Shown: one piece after another, positions 40,800-52,492 of the stretch | Numbering within the stretch: position 1 is the first letter of the stretch | How the letters are laid out: each line of letters starts with the position of its first letter | Source: Brenneria alni | GTDB taxonomy: Bacteria > Pseudomonadota > Gammaproteobacteria > Enterobacterales > Enterobacteriaceae | Length of the DNA stretch: 64,000 bases | Direction of reading: 5' to 3' | NCBI RefSeq assembly: GCF_003666245.1 | Contig: NZ_MJLZ01000023.1 | Coordinates: 1 to 64,000, forward strand | Notes under the pieces: generated by a model | What the model saw: only the letters and a program-made list of their open reading frames with translations | Database searches by the model: none | Told to the model about the DNA's origin: nothing | Program-made: the position numbers and the translations under genes

Positions 40800-40899
40800 G
40801 TTTCAAGATGAGGGTATACATTTTCAGGTTGAGCACTTTATCAGCCTGCCAGAGCACCCTTTGCCGCGCAGCATACCGTCAGGTTGCTTGCGAGTACCA

Positions 40900-40928
40900 A
40901 GCCCCGGCGTGTTGCCGGGGCTTTTTTT
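40900..40928 (+). terminator. Intrinsic terminator of cutC
   Basis: The stem AGCCCCGGC / GCCGGGGCT with a 5-nt loop is followed by seven T residues, about 100 bp after the cutC stop and before the convergent cmoB end. Confidence 0.92.
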
Positions 40929-40939
40929 CTGCGCTAACG

Positions 40940-42693
<1,754 letters not shown>

Positions 42694-42818
42694 CTAGCAG
42701 AATGACGTATACCCTTCACCTTTCAGGTTGCCGGTATGTTGGCTTCTTCTCTGTATAGAACGAATGAAGCAGGGGTAATCATCCGTTCTATCGCCTCACT
42801 CATGGCGCACAGGTTGTT

Positions 42819-43214
42819 TTAATACAGGGTAAAAACCATTTCCCACGGAAGATAATAGAGATTGGTCACAGACATCAGGATCAGCGAAACATAGGTTGCC
42901 GCCATTCCTGAGCGCCTCCAGCGGAATTCACGCTGACGCAAACCGTAGTAATGAAACAGACGCCCGACAATCAACAGTATGCCGCACAGGTGGATCAACG
43001 CCACAATGGCGCCATTCATTTCCATCAAAACCAGTAGAATAGCGCCGATAGGAATATATTCCACCGCATTGCCATGAACCCGAATGGCCGTCTGTAGCTC
43101 ATAAAATCCACCGTCGCCATAGGCTATGCGGTACTGCATTCTGAGTTTTACAACGTCGATAGACAACTTTATCAACAACAATGCGCCAAGCACTACGTAG
43201 AGAGCGCTTACCAT
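42819..43214 (-). CDS. yecN: MAPEG family inner-membrane protein YecN
   Basis: YecN is a small membrane protein of the MAPEG superfamily (glutathione/eicosanoid-related), with unknown substrate in bacteria. The start at 43214 (MVSALYVVLGALLL) follows GGAG and matches the E. coli N-terminus, giving 131 residues as in E. coli. A longer frame to 43292 has no support. About four membrane helices are seen, with the conserved ELQTAIRVHGNAVEYIPI and GRLFHYYGLR motifs. It lies between cmoA and yecE, the usual order. Confidence 0.94.
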   Translation of the reverse strand: MVSALYVVLGALLLIKLSIDVVKLRMQYRIAYGDGGFYELQTAIRVHGNAVEYIPIGAILLVLMEMNGAIVALIHLCGILLIVGRLFHYYGLRQREFRWRRSGMAATYVSLILMSVTNLYYLPWEMVFTLY

Positions 43215-43403
43215 TTTTAACTCCATGACCTGACCGAAAACGGCTGGCGGAATAATAGCTTTCCGAAACAGAACTGTCGCCTGTAAAGTCAACTTTTTTT
43301 ATTTGATATGAACGAAGTTATGGTTCCATTTATTAAGGAAAAGAGCTAACACATTAGCAGGCATAATAGTTATCAATGTTATCCGGCTACCAGCGCATCG
43401 ACA

Positions 43404-44216
43404 TTAAAACAGTGACTCTTGCTGAGGCCAGTCTGGCTGTCGCGGCAATGCGGGAATAATACCGGACAGTAACGGCCAGAGCTGTTGCGCCAGCGGTGGC
43501 GCATCGCCAATATCAGGCGTATGAATAAACAGAAAAGGCCGAGTGTGCGGCCACTGCGGCAGTTTATTCAGCCACGACTGAAACCAATGCAGGTTTTCCT
43601 GCAAGTTTTCACTGCCAATAAAGCGAATTAAAGGTTGCGTGGCCGTTAACACGGCATGAACCGGTAAGCGTGGTTTTTTGCGTTGCGCTTCCCGCATCGC
43701 CACACTGTCTGGTGCGGCATGATGAACCGGGCGGCTGTCCAGAATAACGCGGTTAATCCCGCGCTGCTGCAACCCCTGATTCAAGGCGCGTTCCTCATCG
43801 CCTTTAGCGAAAAATAGAGTATGACGAACTTCAACGCCATAGCTGAACCCTTGCGGCAGCGCATCAAGGAATTGCCACAGAATAGGAAGCTGGGCCGGGC
43901 CGAAGGCGGCAGGCAGTTGCACCCAGAGTTGTCCAATGCGTGATGCCAGGGGAGCCAGACATTGATAAAAGTTCAGTACCTCTTGCTCACATTGACGCAA
44001 ACCCGCCCGATGAGTGATTACAGATGGAAATTTAAAACAGAAACGGAAATCATTGGTGGTCATATCACGCCAGCGCATAACCAGCTCACGGCTGGGTAAT
44101 GCGTAAAAAGTGGTATTTCCTTCAACACAGTTAAAGTAGCGGGAATAATCAGCCAGATCGTGCAATCCTAAACGACTCCAGGCAGGATGTTGCCATTGAG
44201 GTAATCCGATATACAT
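43404..44216 (-). CDS. yecE: YecE family protein (DUF72, TIM-barrel)
   Basis: YecE is a DUF72 TIM-barrel protein of unknown function. The start is ATG 44216 (MYIGLPQWQHPAWSRLGL), matching the family; an ATG at 44258 would add 14 unrelated residues. Conserved parts are YFNCVEGNTTFYALPS, FRFCFKFPSVITH, GQLWVQLPAAFGP, YGVEVRH and VILDSRPVH. The length of 270 residues is typical (E. coli 272). It is divergent from aspS across about 260 bp with no other clear feature. Confidence 0.94.
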   Translation of the reverse strand: MYIGLPQWQHPAWSRLGLHDLADYSRYFNCVEGNTTFYALPSRELVMRWRDMTTNDFRFCFKFPSVITHRAGLRQCEQEVLNFYQCLAPLASRIGQLWVQLPAAFGPAQLPILWQFLDALPQGFSYGVEVRHTLFFAKGDEERALNQGLQQRGINRVILDSRPVHHAAPDSVAMREAQRKKPRLPVHAVLTATQPLIRFIGSENLQENLHWFQSWLNKLPQWPHTRPFLFIHTPDIGDAPPLAQQLWPLLSGIIPALPRQPDWPQQESLF

Positions 44217-44480
44217 TATTCTGTTCCGGTAACAAATTAACGTTATATTAGCGATCATTTCATTAACCGATAGTGAAAATTGTCAAAAAGAGTGTGCGGG
44301 CGAGCCGCAGAGCATTACCTTCATACTTATCGTCTGGGTGAATTTCCTTTATAATAACCGCCTTTTTTCACCGGACAGTAATCCAGAAAAACCATGCCGT
44401 TCAGCTAAGATACCACGGCTTTTCGATTGCCATGAGCAGCGAAAAGGGTGAGTTGTGCGGCTGAGTAAAAGGACATAGCG

Positions 44481-46277
44481 ATGCGTACTGAATATTGCGG
44501 GCAGTTGAATTTGTCCCATGTGGGCCAGGAAGTGACATTGTGCGGTTGGGTTAACCGCCGCCGCGATCTGGGTGGTTTGATTTTTATCGATATGCGTGAC
44601 CGCGAAGGCTTGGTTCAAGTATTCTTTGATCCGGATCGTCAGGACGTACTGAAACAGGCAGCCGAGCTGCGCAACGAATTCTGTATTCAGCTTAAAGGCG
44701 TAGTACGTGCCCGTCCAGATAGCCAAATCAATAAAGACATGGCCACCGGTGAAGTTGAAGTGCTGGCTACGGCGCTGACCATCATTAACCGCGCCGAGCC
44801 GCTGCCGCTGGACTCTAACCAGACCAACAGCGAAGAAGCGCGTCTCAAATACCGTTATCTGGATCTGCGCCGCCCCGAAATGGCCCAGCGCCTGAAAGCG
44901 CGTGCGCGCATTACCAGCTTTGTCCGTCGCTTTATGGATGAGCACGGTTTTCTGGATATTGAAACCCCGATGCTGACCAAAGCCACGCCGGAAGGGGCCC
45001 GCGACTATCTGGTGCCGAGCCGGGTACATAAAGGCAAGTTCTATGCGTTGCCTCAGTCACCTCAGTTGTTTAAACAGTTGCTGATGATGTCCGGTTTTGA
45101 TCGCTATTATCAAATCGTCAAATGCTTCCGCGACGAAGATTTACGCGCCGACCGCCAGCCGGAATTTACCCAGATCGATGTGGAAACCTCGTTCATGACC
45201 GCCCCGCAGGTGCGTGAAGTGATGGAAAAACTGGTGCGTGAACTGTGGCTGGAAATCAAAGGCGTGGATCTTGGGGATTTCCCGGTCATGACTTTTGCCG
45301 ATGCCATGCGCCGTTTTGGGTCGGACAAACCGGATCTGCGCAACCCGCTGGAACTGGTGGATGTGGCCGATCTGGTAAAAAATATCGAATTCAAGGTGTT
45401 CTCCGGCCCGGCAAACGACGCAAAGGGGCGTGTTGCGGTGATCCGTGTACCGGGCGGCGCGCAACTGAGCCGTAAGCAGATTGATGAATACGGCAAATTT
45501 ATCGAAATTTATGGCGCGAAAGGGTTGGCCTATATCAAGGTCAATGAGCGGGCCAAAGGTCTTGAAGGGGTGCAAAGCCCGGTCGCAAAATTCCTCAGTG
45601 AAGATGTCTTGTCTGCGCTGCTGGAGCGTACCGGCGCTGCCGACGGCGATATTCTGTTCTTTGGCGCCGACAGCGCCAAAGTGGTGACGGACGCGCTGGG
45701 GGCGTTGCGTCTGAAACTGGGCCGCGATCTGAAGTTGACCAGAGAAGGGAGTTGGGAGCCGTTGTGGGTTATTGATTTCCCAATGTTTGAAGAAGACGGC
45801 GAGGGCGGGTTGGCGGCCATGCACCATCCGTTTACTGCGCCGTGCGATATGACGCCCGACGCGTTGGCGGCGAACCCGGTAGCGGCGATTGCCAACGCCT
45901 ATGACATGGTATTGAACGGTTATGAAGTGGGCGGCGGTTCGGTGCGTATTCATAACGGGGATATGCAGCAAACGGTGTTTGGTATCCTCGGTATCAATGA
46001 ACACGAACAGCGTGAAAAATTCGGTTTCCTGTTGGATGCGCTCAAATTTGGCACACCACCACATGCCGGACTGGCATTCGGCCTGGATCGTCTGGTGATG
46101 CTACTGACCGGCACCGATAATATTCGTGATGTTATTGCTTTCCCGAAAACCACGGCTGCCGCTTGTCTGATGACGGAAGCGCCAAGCTTTGCCAACCCAA
46201 CCGCGCTGGACGAATTGTCGATTGCGGTGGTGGGCAAAGGGAAAGCGGCGCAGGACAGTAAACTCGAGAACCAATGA
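44481..46277 (+). CDS. aspS: Aspartyl-tRNA synthetase
   Basis: AspRS is a class IIb synthetase of the bacterial type with an extra GAD insertion domain, charging tRNA-Asp. The 598 residues are near the E. coli length (590). The N-terminal OB-fold is [23 protein letters not shown]. Motif 2 is [20 protein letters not shown], the GAD domain spans about residues 290-420, and motif 3 is [17 protein letters not shown]. nudB starts one base after its stop, suggesting an aspS-nudB operon. Confidence 0.98.
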   Translation: MRTEYCGQLNLSHVGQEVTLCGWVNRRRDLGGLIFIDMRDREGLVQVFFDPDRQDVLKQAAELRNEFCIQLKGVVRARPDSQINKDMATGEVEVLATALTIINRAEPLPLDSNQTNSEEARLKYRYLDLRRPEMAQRLKARARITSFVRRFMDEHGFLDIETPMLTKATPEGARDYLVPSRVHKGKFYALPQSPQLFKQLLMMSGFDRYYQIVKCFRDEDLRADRQPEFTQIDVETSFMTAPQVREVMEKLVRELWLEIKGVDLGDFPVMTFADAMRRFGSDKPDLRNPLELVDVADLVKNIEFKVFSGPANDAKGRVAVIRVPGGAQLSRKQIDEYGKFIEIYGAKGLAYIKVNERAKGLEGVQSPVAKFLSEDVLSALLERTGAADGDILFFGADSAKVVTDALGALRLKLGRDLKLTREGSWEPLWVIDFPMFEEDGEGGLAAMHHPFTAPCDMTPDALAANPVAAIANAYDMVLNGYEVGGGSVRIHNGDMQQTVFGILGINEHEQREKFGFLLDALKFGTPPHAGLAFGLDRLVMLLTGTDNIRDVIAFPKTTAAACLMTEAPSFANPTALDELSIAVVGKGKAAQDSKLENQ

Positions 46278-46278
46278 T

Positions 46279-46722
46279 ATGGCATACAAGCGACCTGTGT
46301 CGGTTCTGGTGGTGATTTATGCACGTGATACCGGACGGGTGCTGATGCTGCAACGGCGTGACGATCCTGATTTCTGGCAATCCGTGACCGGTAGCCTTGA
46401 AGAGGGGGAAAGCACGGTGTATGCCGCACAGCGTGAGGTCAAAGAAGAAGTTAATATTGATATAGCCGCAGAGGCATTATCACTCTTTGACTGTCAGCGC
46501 TGTATTGAGTTTGAGCTTTTTGCTCATTTGAGACGTCGCTATGCGCCGGGCGTGACGCGCAATACGGAACATTGGTTCTGTCTGGCGTTACCCGTGGAAC
46601 GCGAGGTGGTCATTACCGAACATCTCGCTTACCGGTGGCTTGATGCGCCAAATGCGGCGCAGCTTACCAAGTCGTGGAGTAACCGGCAGGCGATTGAGGA
46701 ATTTGTTATTTATCCGGCCTGA
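46279..46722 (+). CDS. nudB: Dihydroneopterin triphosphate diphosphatase NudB
   Basis: NudB is a Nudix hydrolase that removes pyrophosphate from dihydroneopterin triphosphate, an early folate step. The Nudix box runs from GSLEEGES to [10 protein letters not shown]; the usual Gly near its end is Asn here (Thr in E. coli). The start is ATG 46279 ([20 protein letters not shown]), giving 147 residues (E. coli 150). A longer frame from 46189 overlaps aspS and is not supported. A terminator begins at its stop. Confidence 0.95.
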   Translation: MAYKRPVSVLVVIYARDTGRVLMLQRRDDPDFWQSVTGSLEEGESTVYAAQREVKEEVNIDIAAEALSLFDCQRCIEFELFAHLRRRYAPGVTRNTEHWFCLALPVEREVVITEHLAYRWLDAPNAAQLTKSWSNRQAIEEFVIYPA

Positions 46723-46734
46723 ACAGGCTTTTTT
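46717..46734 (+). terminator. Intrinsic terminator after nudB
   Basis: The short stem GCCTG / CAGGC includes the nudB stop codon and is followed by six T residues. It is weak in stem length, so readthrough to yebC is likely. Confidence 0.6.
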
Positions 46735-46745
46735 CGGAGATTTTT

Positions 46746-47489
46746 ATGGCAGGTCATAGTAAGTGGGCCAACACAAAGCATCGTAAAGCAGCACAAGACG
46801 CCAAACGCGGCAAAATTTTCACCAAGATTATCCGCGAATTGGTCACCGCCGCCAGACTGGGGGGCGGCGATCCGGGGTCAAACCCGCGCCTGCGTGCCGC
46901 CATCGATAAAGCCCTGTCCAACAATATGACGCGCGATACGCTGAACCGTGCCATTGCCCGCGGTGTGGGCGGTGACGAAGACAATAACATGGAAACCATC
47001 ATTTACGAAGGTTACGGCCCCGGCGGTACGGCAGTCATGGTTGAATGCCTGAGTGACAACCGCAACCGTACGGTTTCTGAAGTTCGCCATGCTTTCACCA
47101 AGAGCGGCGGTAATCTTGGTACGGACGGCTCTGTTGCTTATCTGTTCACTAAAAAAGGCGTTATCTCCTACGCGCCTGGTCTGGACGAAGATACGGTGAT
47201 GGATGCCGCGTTGGAAGCGGGTGCGGACGACGTGGTGACTTATGACGACGGCGCTATTGATGTCTTCACTCCGTGGGAAACGTTCGGTGAAGTCAAAGAT
47301 GCTCTGGATGCGGCGGGGCTGGTGGCTGAGGCGGCTGAAGTTTCCATGATCCCCTCGACCAAAGCGGATATGGATGCAGAAACCGCACCGAAGTTAATGC
47401 GCCTGATCGACATGCTGGAAGATTGCGATGATGTGCAGGAGGTTTACCACAACGGTGAGATCTCCGATGAGGTGGCCGAATTACTATAA
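46746..47489 (+). CDS. yebC: YebC/PmpR family protein
   Basis: YebC-family proteins were long called transcription regulators, and recent work links them to translation of difficult peptides. The 247 residues show the family pattern: [21 protein letters not shown] at the start, [40 protein letters not shown] and [18 protein letters not shown] precedes the ATG. It is upstream of ruvC in the usual nudB-yebC-ruvC order. Confidence 0.96.
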   Translation: MAGHSKWANTKHRKAAQDAKRGKIFTKIIRELVTAARLGGGDPGSNPRLRAAIDKALSNNMTRDTLNRAIARGVGGDEDNNMETIIYEGYGPGGTAVMVECLSDNRNRTVSEVRHAFTKSGGNLGTDGSVAYLFTKKGVISYAPGLDEDTVMDAALEAGADDVVTYDDGAIDVFTPWETFGEVKDALDAAGLVAEAAEVSMIPSTKADMDAETAPKLMRLIDMLEDCDDVQEVYHNGEISDEVAELL

Positions 47490-47549
47490 TGGCGACACGA
47501 TGATGGAAAGAGGGCGTCTCTCTGTCTGGCGAACCGGCGGAGCGTTACA

Positions 47550-48065
47550 ATGACAATCATCCTCGGTATCGATCCCGGTTCGCGTGTGACGGGGTATGGC
47601 ATTATCCGCCAGCATGGGCGTCGGCTTACTTATCTCGGCAGCGGGTGTATTCGTACCGTTGTCGATGATTTGCCCACGCGTCTCAAGCTGATTTATTCTG
47701 GCGTAAGTGAAATTATTACGCAGTTTCACCCGGATTGTTTTGCCATTGAGCAGGTCTTTATGGCGAAGAATCCCGATTCAGCCCTCAAACTGGGGCAGGC
47801 GCGCGGTGCGGCGATTGTGGCGGCGGTGAATCGTGATTTACCGGTGTTTGAGTACGCCGCCCGACTGGTGAAGCAAACCGTGGTGGGCACGGGCGCGGCC
47901 GATAAAAAGCAGGTGCAGCACATGGTTCGCTCGTTGCTCAAGCTATCCGCCAGCCCGCAGGCAGATGCCGCCGATGCGCTGGCTATTGCCATCACCCACT
48001 GTCACTTTAACCAGAACCTGATCCGTCTTGGCATCGAGAAACGTCATCCGGCACATGGGCGGTGA
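47550..48065 (+). CDS. ruvC: Holliday junction resolvase RuvC
   Basis: RuvC is the endonuclease that cuts Holliday junctions in the RuvABC pathway. The 171 residues match E. coli (173). Four catalytic acids are visible: Asp in [12 protein letters not shown], Glu in [10 protein letters not shown], and two Asp in the C-terminal DAADALAIA. The gene is followed by a hairpin that also carries the LexA box for ruvAB. Confidence 0.97.
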   Translation: MTIILGIDPGSRVTGYGIIRQHGRRLTYLGSGCIRTVVDDLPTRLKLIYSGVSEIITQFHPDCFAIEQVFMAKNPDSALKLGQARGAAIVAAVNRDLPVFEYAARLVKQTVVGTGAADKKQVQHMVRSLLKLSASPQADAADALAIAITHCHFNQNLIRLGIEKRHPAHGR

Positions 48066-48076
48066 CGCTGAAACGC

Positions 48077-48102
48077 AAGCTGGATATTCATCCAGCTTTT
48101 TT
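48077..48102 (+). promoter_or_regulatory. LexA (SOS) box of ruvAB overlapping the ruvC terminator
   Basis: Positions 48080-48095 read CTGGATATTCATCCAG, a CTG-N10-CAG SOS box close to that of E. coli ruvAB. The same bases form a perfect 9-bp stem (AAGCTGGAT / ATCCAGCTT, 48077-48085 with 48090-48098) followed by Ts, so they can also terminate ruvC transcription. ruvA starts 60 bp downstream. Confidence 0.88.
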
Positions 48103-48154
48103 TATGTTATAAGCTATAAACATTCTTGGTTGATAATAGATAAAGGAAGAGAGC

Positions 48155-48772
48155 GTGATAGGTCGTCTCAGAGGCATTATTCTGGAAAAGCAACCGCCGC
48201 AGGTACTGATAGAAACCAATGGCGTTGGCTATGAAGTTCACATGCCGATGACGTGCTTTTACGAGCTCCCGGCGCTTTCTCAGGAAGCCGTCATTTTTAC
48301 CCATTTTGTAGTACGTGAAGATGCTCAACTGCTGTTTGGTTTTAATGATAAACAGGAGAGGGCATTGTTCCGTGAGCTGATTAAAGTGAATGGCGTGGGG
48401 CCGAAACTGGCATTGGCCATCCTTTCCGGTATGTCAGCCACGCAATTTGTCAGTGCGGTTGAGCGGGAGGAGATCGGCGCACTGATTAAGCTGCCCGGCG
48501 TCGGTAAAAAAACCGCTGAACGCCTGGTGGTTGAAATGAAAGATCGCCTTAAAGGTCTGAGTGGCGATCTGTTTAATCCAGTCGGAGATATCCCATTAAC
48601 CTCGCCGCCCTCCGCAAATAATATGATTGGCGATCCGGAAAGTGAGGCTGCTTCTGCGCTGATTGCCCTGGGCTATAAGCCCCAGGAAGCCAGTCGGTTA
48701 ATCGCCAGGGTTGTCCGCCCTGATTCAGACTGCGAAACCCTGATCAGGGACGCGCTACGCGCTGCGCTGTGA
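48155..48772 (+). CDS. ruvA: Holliday junction DNA helicase subunit RuvA
   Basis: RuvA tetramers bind Holliday junctions and load the RuvB motor. The 205 residues (E. coli 203) show domain I (OB-fold, [19 protein letters not shown]), domain II with helix-hairpin-helix motifs ([18 protein letters not shown] and [15 protein letters not shown]) and the C-terminal domain III that contacts RuvB ([15 protein letters not shown]). GTG precedes the usual Ile (start codon GTG 48155, after AGAGA). Control is by LexA. Confidence 0.96.
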   Translation: MIGRLRGIILEKQPPQVLIETNGVGYEVHMPMTCFYELPALSQEAVIFTHFVVREDAQLLFGFNDKQERALFRELIKVNGVGPKLALAILSGMSATQFVSAVEREEIGALIKLPGVGKKTAERLVVEMKDRLKGLSGDLFNPVGDIPLTSPPSANNMIGDPESEAASALIALGYKPQEASRLIARVVRPDSDCETLIRDALRAAL

Positions 48773-48779
48773 GGTATTC

Positions 48780-49784
48780 ATGATTGAAGCAGATCGCTTG
48801 ATTTCCGCAGAGGCCATCCCCGAAGAGGAATTTATTGACCGCGCTATTCGTCCGAAACTTTTGGCGGAATATGTCGGTCAGCCTCAGGTCTGCGAACAGA
48901 TGGAGATTTTCATTGAGGCGGCGCGTAAGCGTGGTGATGCCTTGGATCATCTGCTGATTTTCGGCCCTCCCGGTCTGGGGAAAACCACGCTGGCAAACAT
49001 CGTGGCCAACGAGATGGGGGTTAATCTGCGAACCACCTCTGGCCCGATACTGGAAAAAGCCGGGGATTTGGCAGCGTTGCTGACCAACCTCGAACCGCAT
49101 GATGTCCTATTTATCGATGAAATCCATCGCTTATCGCCAGTGATTGAAGAAGTCCTGTATCCGGCAATGGAAGATTATCAACTGGATATCATGATTGGCG
49201 AGGGGCCTGCCGCCCGTTCGATTAAACTGGATTTGCCGCCCTTTACACTTATTGGCGCGACCACTCGCGCAGGCTCGCTAACGGCGCCGTTGCGCGACCG
49301 TTTTGGTATTGTCCAACGACTGGAATATTACAAAGTTGCCGATCTGCAATATATCGTCAGCCGCAGTGCACAATGTTTGGGGCTTGATCTCACCTATGAC
49401 GGTTCGCTGGAAGTTGCCCGGCGCTCGCGCGGTACGCCGCGTATTGCGAATCGACTACTGCGCCGCGTGCGTGATTTCTCAGAGGTTAAATCTGAAGGCG
49501 CCATCACCGGAGAAGTCGCAACGCTGGCACTGGATATGCTGGCCGTGGATAGCGAAGGTTTCGATTATATGGATCGCAAACTGCTGTTGGCGATTATTGA
49601 TAAATTCATGGGCGGCCCGGTGGGGTTGGATAACCTGGCAGCGGCAATCGGCGAAGAGCGGGAAACCATTGAGGATGTGCTGGAACCTTATCTGATCCAG
49701 CAGGGTTTTATCCAACGTACCCCGCGGGGGAGAATGGCGACGCAACATGCGTATCGCCATTTTGGCCTGGCGCGTGAGGAATAA
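48780..49784 (+). CDS. ruvB: Holliday junction DNA helicase RuvB
   Basis: RuvB is the AAA+ motor that drives branch migration. The 334 residues match E. coli (336). Walker A is [18 protein letters not shown], Walker [11 protein letters not shown], sensor 1 [18 protein letters not shown] and the arginine finger region [18 protein letters not shown]; the C-terminal winged helix ends [16 protein letters not shown]. It starts 7 bp after the ruvA stop, in the same LexA-controlled operon. A hairpin at its stop follows. Confidence 0.98.
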   Translation: MIEADRLISAEAIPEEEFIDRAIRPKLLAEYVGQPQVCEQMEIFIEAARKRGDALDHLLIFGPPGLGKTTLANIVANEMGVNLRTTSGPILEKAGDLAALLTNLEPHDVLFIDEIHRLSPVIEEVLYPAMEDYQLDIMIGEGPAARSIKLDLPPFTLIGATTRAGSLTAPLRDRFGIVQRLEYYKVADLQYIVSRSAQCLGLDLTYDGSLEVARRSRGTPRIANRLLRRVRDFSEVKSEGAITGEVATLALDMLAVDSEGFDYMDRKLLLAIIDKFMGGPVGLDNLAAAIGEERETIEDVLEPYLIQQGFIQRTPRGRMATQHAYRHFGLAREE

Positions 49785-49796
49785 TCTCCTCACGCG
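49771..49796 (+). terminator. Hairpin spanning the ruvB stop
   Basis: The perfect 10-bp stem CGCGTGAGGA / TCCTCACGCG has the ruvB stop codon in its loop. No T-tract follows. It may act for the convergent ruvB and znuB transcripts. Confidence 0.5.
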
Positions 49797-49827
49797 CCTC
49801 AATGCTCCACTCACGGCTTAATCGGAA

Positions 49828-50613
49828 TCAGGTTGGTTGTTTCTTAATTAAGCTGGCAATAAACAGCAGTGACGCGCAGAGCACCACCGACGGCCCGGCA
49901 GGCGTGTTGTAGCCAGCGGAAAACGCCAGACCCCCGGTGATCGCCACCATACCGGCGCCCACCGCGAAGCCAGCCATCTGTTCCGGTGTGTGGGCAAAGC
50001 GGCGGGCGCTGGCGGCGGGAATAATCAGCAACGACGTAATGATTAATGCCCCGACAAACTTCATGGCGATACCAATAGTCAGCGCGGTGATCAGCATCAG
50101 AATCAGCTTGGTGCGCGCCAGGTTGACGCCATCAACATGCGCCAGTTCCGGGCTGATTGTCATGGATAATAGCGCCTGCCATTGCCAACTCAGCACCGCA
50201 ATTACTACGGCTACGCCACAGCCGATGATACATAGATCGTTGGTGGTGACAGAGAGTAAATCCCCGAACAGATACGCCATCAAATCCACACGGACGTTAT
50301 CCATCAGGCTGACCACCACCAGACCGAGCGAAAGTGCGCTGTGCGCCATAATTCCCAACAGAGTGTCAATCGCCAGATAGGGACGACGCTCCAGCCAGAC
50401 CAGACCAAGCGCCAGCGCCAGCGTAACGGCAATAACGGCATAGAACAGATTAATGTCCAGCAGTAAGCCAAAGGCAACCCCTAACAAGGATGCATGAGCC
50501 AGCGTATCGCCGAAGTAGGACATACGTCGCCAGACAACAAACGAACCCAGCGGGCCTGCCGCAATGGCTAAAAAGATCCCAGCCAGCCAACCGGGAAAAA
50601 GAAGTTCAATCAT
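49828..50613 (-). CDS. znuB: Zinc ABC transporter permease ZnuB
   Basis: ZnuB is the inner-membrane permease of the ZnuABC high-affinity zinc importer. The 261 residues equal the E. coli length, with about seven to eight hydrophobic helices. Conserved parts are [28 protein letters not shown] and [28 protein letters not shown]. It overlaps znuC by 4 bp on the minus strand, as the second gene of znuCB. Confidence 0.97.
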   Translation of the reverse strand: MIELLFPGWLAGIFLAIAAGPLGSFVVWRRMSYFGDTLAHASLLGVAFGLLLDINLFYAVIAVTLALALGLVWLERRPYLAIDTLLGIMAHSALSLGLVVVSLMDNVRVDLMAYLFGDLLSVTTNDLCIIGCGVAVVIAVLSWQWQALLSMTISPELAHVDGVNLARTKLILMLITALTIGIAMKFVGALIITSLLIIPAASARRFAHTPEQMAGFAVGAGMVAITGGLAFSAGYNTPAGPSVVLCASLLFIASLIKKQPT

Positions 50614-51368
50614 GCGTCGCTTCCACCTCGTTTTTTCAGAATGATGCGCCCGTTTAAGTCGTGACGATGATTATGATGATGCCGGTAAATGGCTAACTGC
50701 TCAGTACCGTGATGGCCGAACATAGCTAAAAATTCGGGATGCAGAGACACCACTTCCGGCGTACCCGAACAACAGACATGCTGGTTAAGGCATAGAACTT
50801 CATCGGTTTTGGCCATCACCAGATGCAGATCATGGGAAACCATCAATACTCCACAATTAAATTCCTGACGAAGTTGATTGATCAAGTCATAAAGCGCGAT
50901 CTGGCCGTTGACGTCTACGCCCTGTGTCGGCTCATCCAATACCAGTAACTGTGGATTGTTTATCAACGCACGGGCCAGCAGAACTCGCTGGTTTTCCCCA
51001 CCGGACAGTTTTTGCATCGGCTGTTGTAGCAGGTGGGCGGCATGAACGCGTTTCAGCGCGGGTAAAATATCCTGTTGTTTAACGCCGGAGCGCAGGCGCA
51101 TAAAACGGCTGACGGTCAATGGTAGTGTGGTGTCGAGATGCAGCTTTTGCGGGACGTAGCCAATGCGCAATCCTGGCGTTTTTTGCAACCTGCCCGAGGT
51201 GGGCGGCAGCAGGCCCAACACAACGCGGACCAGCGTTGATTTCCCGGCACCATTAGGTCCCAGGAGCGTAAGAATGCGTCCCGGCTGTAAAGATAATGAG
51301 ATGTCTGACAACACTTTTCTGCTGCCAAATGACACTGAAATATTATGGAGTGATACCAATGTGGACAT
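50610..51368 (-). CDS. znuC: Zinc ABC transporter ATPase ZnuC
   Basis: ZnuC is the ATPase of the zinc importer. The start at 51368 ([15 protein letters not shown]) matches the family, giving 252 residues; a frame to 51416 would run through the Zur site. Walker A is GPNGAGKST, the signature [15 protein letters not shown], Walker [13 protein letters not shown] and the switch His in VSHD. The C-terminus is rich in His ([10 protein letters not shown]), typical of ZnuC. It is divergent from znuA with a shared operator. Confidence 0.97.
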   Translation of the reverse strand: MSTLVSLHNISVSFGSRKVLSDISLSLQPGRILTLLGPNGAGKSTLVRVVLGLLPPTSGRLQKTPGLRIGYVPQKLHLDTTLPLTVSRFMRLRSGVKQQDILPALKRVHAAHLLQQPMQKLSGGENQRVLLARALINNPQLLVLDEPTQGVDVNGQIALYDLINQLRQEFNCGVLMVSHDLHLVMAKTDEVLCLNQHVCCSGTPEVVSLHPEFLAMFGHHGTEQLAIYRHHHNHRHDLNGRIILKKRGGSDA

Positions 51369-51395
51369 AAAATTTGGTTTGCAGAGATTCTGTAA

Positions 51396-51410
51396 TGTTA
51401 TAATATAACA
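51396..51410. promoter_or_regulatory. Zur operator between znuCB and znuA
   Basis: TGTTATAATATAACA is a perfect 15-bp palindrome with a central A, closely matching the core of the enterobacterial Zur box. It sits between the divergent znuC and znuA starts, so one dimer site can silence both when zinc is sufficient. Confidence 0.88.
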
Positions 51411-51427
51411 AATCACATATTAAATCG

Positions 51428-52480
51428 ATGGGACAAGATACGATGCACGTGCATTTTCAGCAAAATAAATGGTTAAAAAGTGTGTATGTCGCCAGCGCAC
51501 TGATGATTTCTTACTCGTCTATTAACGCTGCTTCCGCCGAAGTTCTAACATCTATCCGTCCGCTGGGGTTTATCGCCTCAGCGATAACGGAAGGCATTAC
51601 GCCAACTGACGTTCTGTTGCCCACAGGCGCTTCACCTCACGATTATGCCTTGCGTCCCTCCGATGTACAGCGTTTACAATCTGCCGATCTGGTTATCTGG
51701 GTCGGGCCTGAAATGGAAGCCTTTTTAGGAAAACCGATGTCACAGATTGCGCCTGCAAAGCAGATTACGTTATCTGAATTACCGGCAATAAAAGCACAAC
51801 TGATAAAAGAAGCAAAACATCAGCACGCTGATGACGACAATGAGCACGAAAATGAACACCATGATAGTGGGCACCATGAAGGTGAAGACCACGCAGGTGA
51901 ACATGATCATGCCGCTGGCTCAACACCGGCAGAAGAGGACGATGGACATCACCACGGCGAGTACAATATGCACATTTGGCTGTCACCAGAGATGTCAAAA
52001 CAGGCGGCAAATGCTATACATGCAAAATTATTGGAACTTATGCCTCAAAATAAAGACAAACTAAACGCGAATCTGCTTTATTTCACAGATAAAATTGCGC
52101 AAACAGATAAAAAAATTGCTAACATGCTAGCGCCTGTGCGGGGTAAAGGTTATTTCGTATTTCATGATGCCTATGGTTACTTTGAGCAACGCTATGGTTT
52201 AAGCCCATTAGGTTATTTTACGATCAATCCGGCGATTCAACCCGGAGCACAGCGCTTACACGAGATTCGAACACAGTTGGTTGAGCATAAAGCCGTATGT
52301 GTTTTTGCTGAACCACAATTCAGGCCAGCCGTTATTAATGCTGTCGCCAAGGGAACTGACGTACGCTCGGGCGTGCTGGACCCATTGGGAAGCGATATCG
52401 CACTGGGTAAAGATAGCTATGTGAATTTCTTATCACAGTTGTCGAACCAGTATCTGAGCTGCCTGGAGGAAAAATCATGA
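51428..52480 (+). CDS. znuA: Zinc ABC transporter substrate-binding protein ZnuA
   Basis: ZnuA is the periplasmic zinc-binding protein of ZnuABC. The signal peptide ([22 protein letters not shown]) leads into [14 protein letters not shown]. Zinc-ligand histidines lie in GASPHDY (H71), [10 protein letters not shown] (H182) and [10 protein letters not shown]. Between residues 131 and 176 is a His/Asp/Glu-rich loop with 13 His, clearly longer than in E. coli. The start may be ATG 51428 or ATG 51443; neither has a strong ribosome binding site. It is divergent from znuCB. Confidence 0.95.
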   Translation: MGQDTMHVHFQQNKWLKSVYVASALMISYSSINAASAEVLTSIRPLGFIASAITEGITPTDVLLPTGASPHDYALRPSDVQRLQSADLVIWVGPEMEAFLGKPMSQIAPAKQITLSELPAIKAQLIKEAKHQHADDDNEHENEHHDSGHHEGEDHAGEHDHAAGSTPAEEDDGHHHGEYNMHIWLSPEMSKQAANAIHAKLLELMPQNKDKLNANLLYFTDKIAQTDKKIANMLAPVRGKGYFVFHDAYGYFEQRYGLSPLGYFTINPAIQPGAQRLHEIRTQLVEHKAVCVFAEPQFRPAVINAVAKGTDVRSGVLDPLGSDIALGKDSYVNFLSQLSNQYLSCLEEKS

Positions 52481-52492
52481 GGATACGAATAA

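Noticed and set aside
45141-46064. 307-codon ORF antisense to aspS
   Set aside because: It lies entirely opposite aspS, has no family features, and is explained by the codon bias of the sense gene. Similar antisense ORFs in rlmKL (23411-24271) and uup (24958-25749) were rejected for the same reason.
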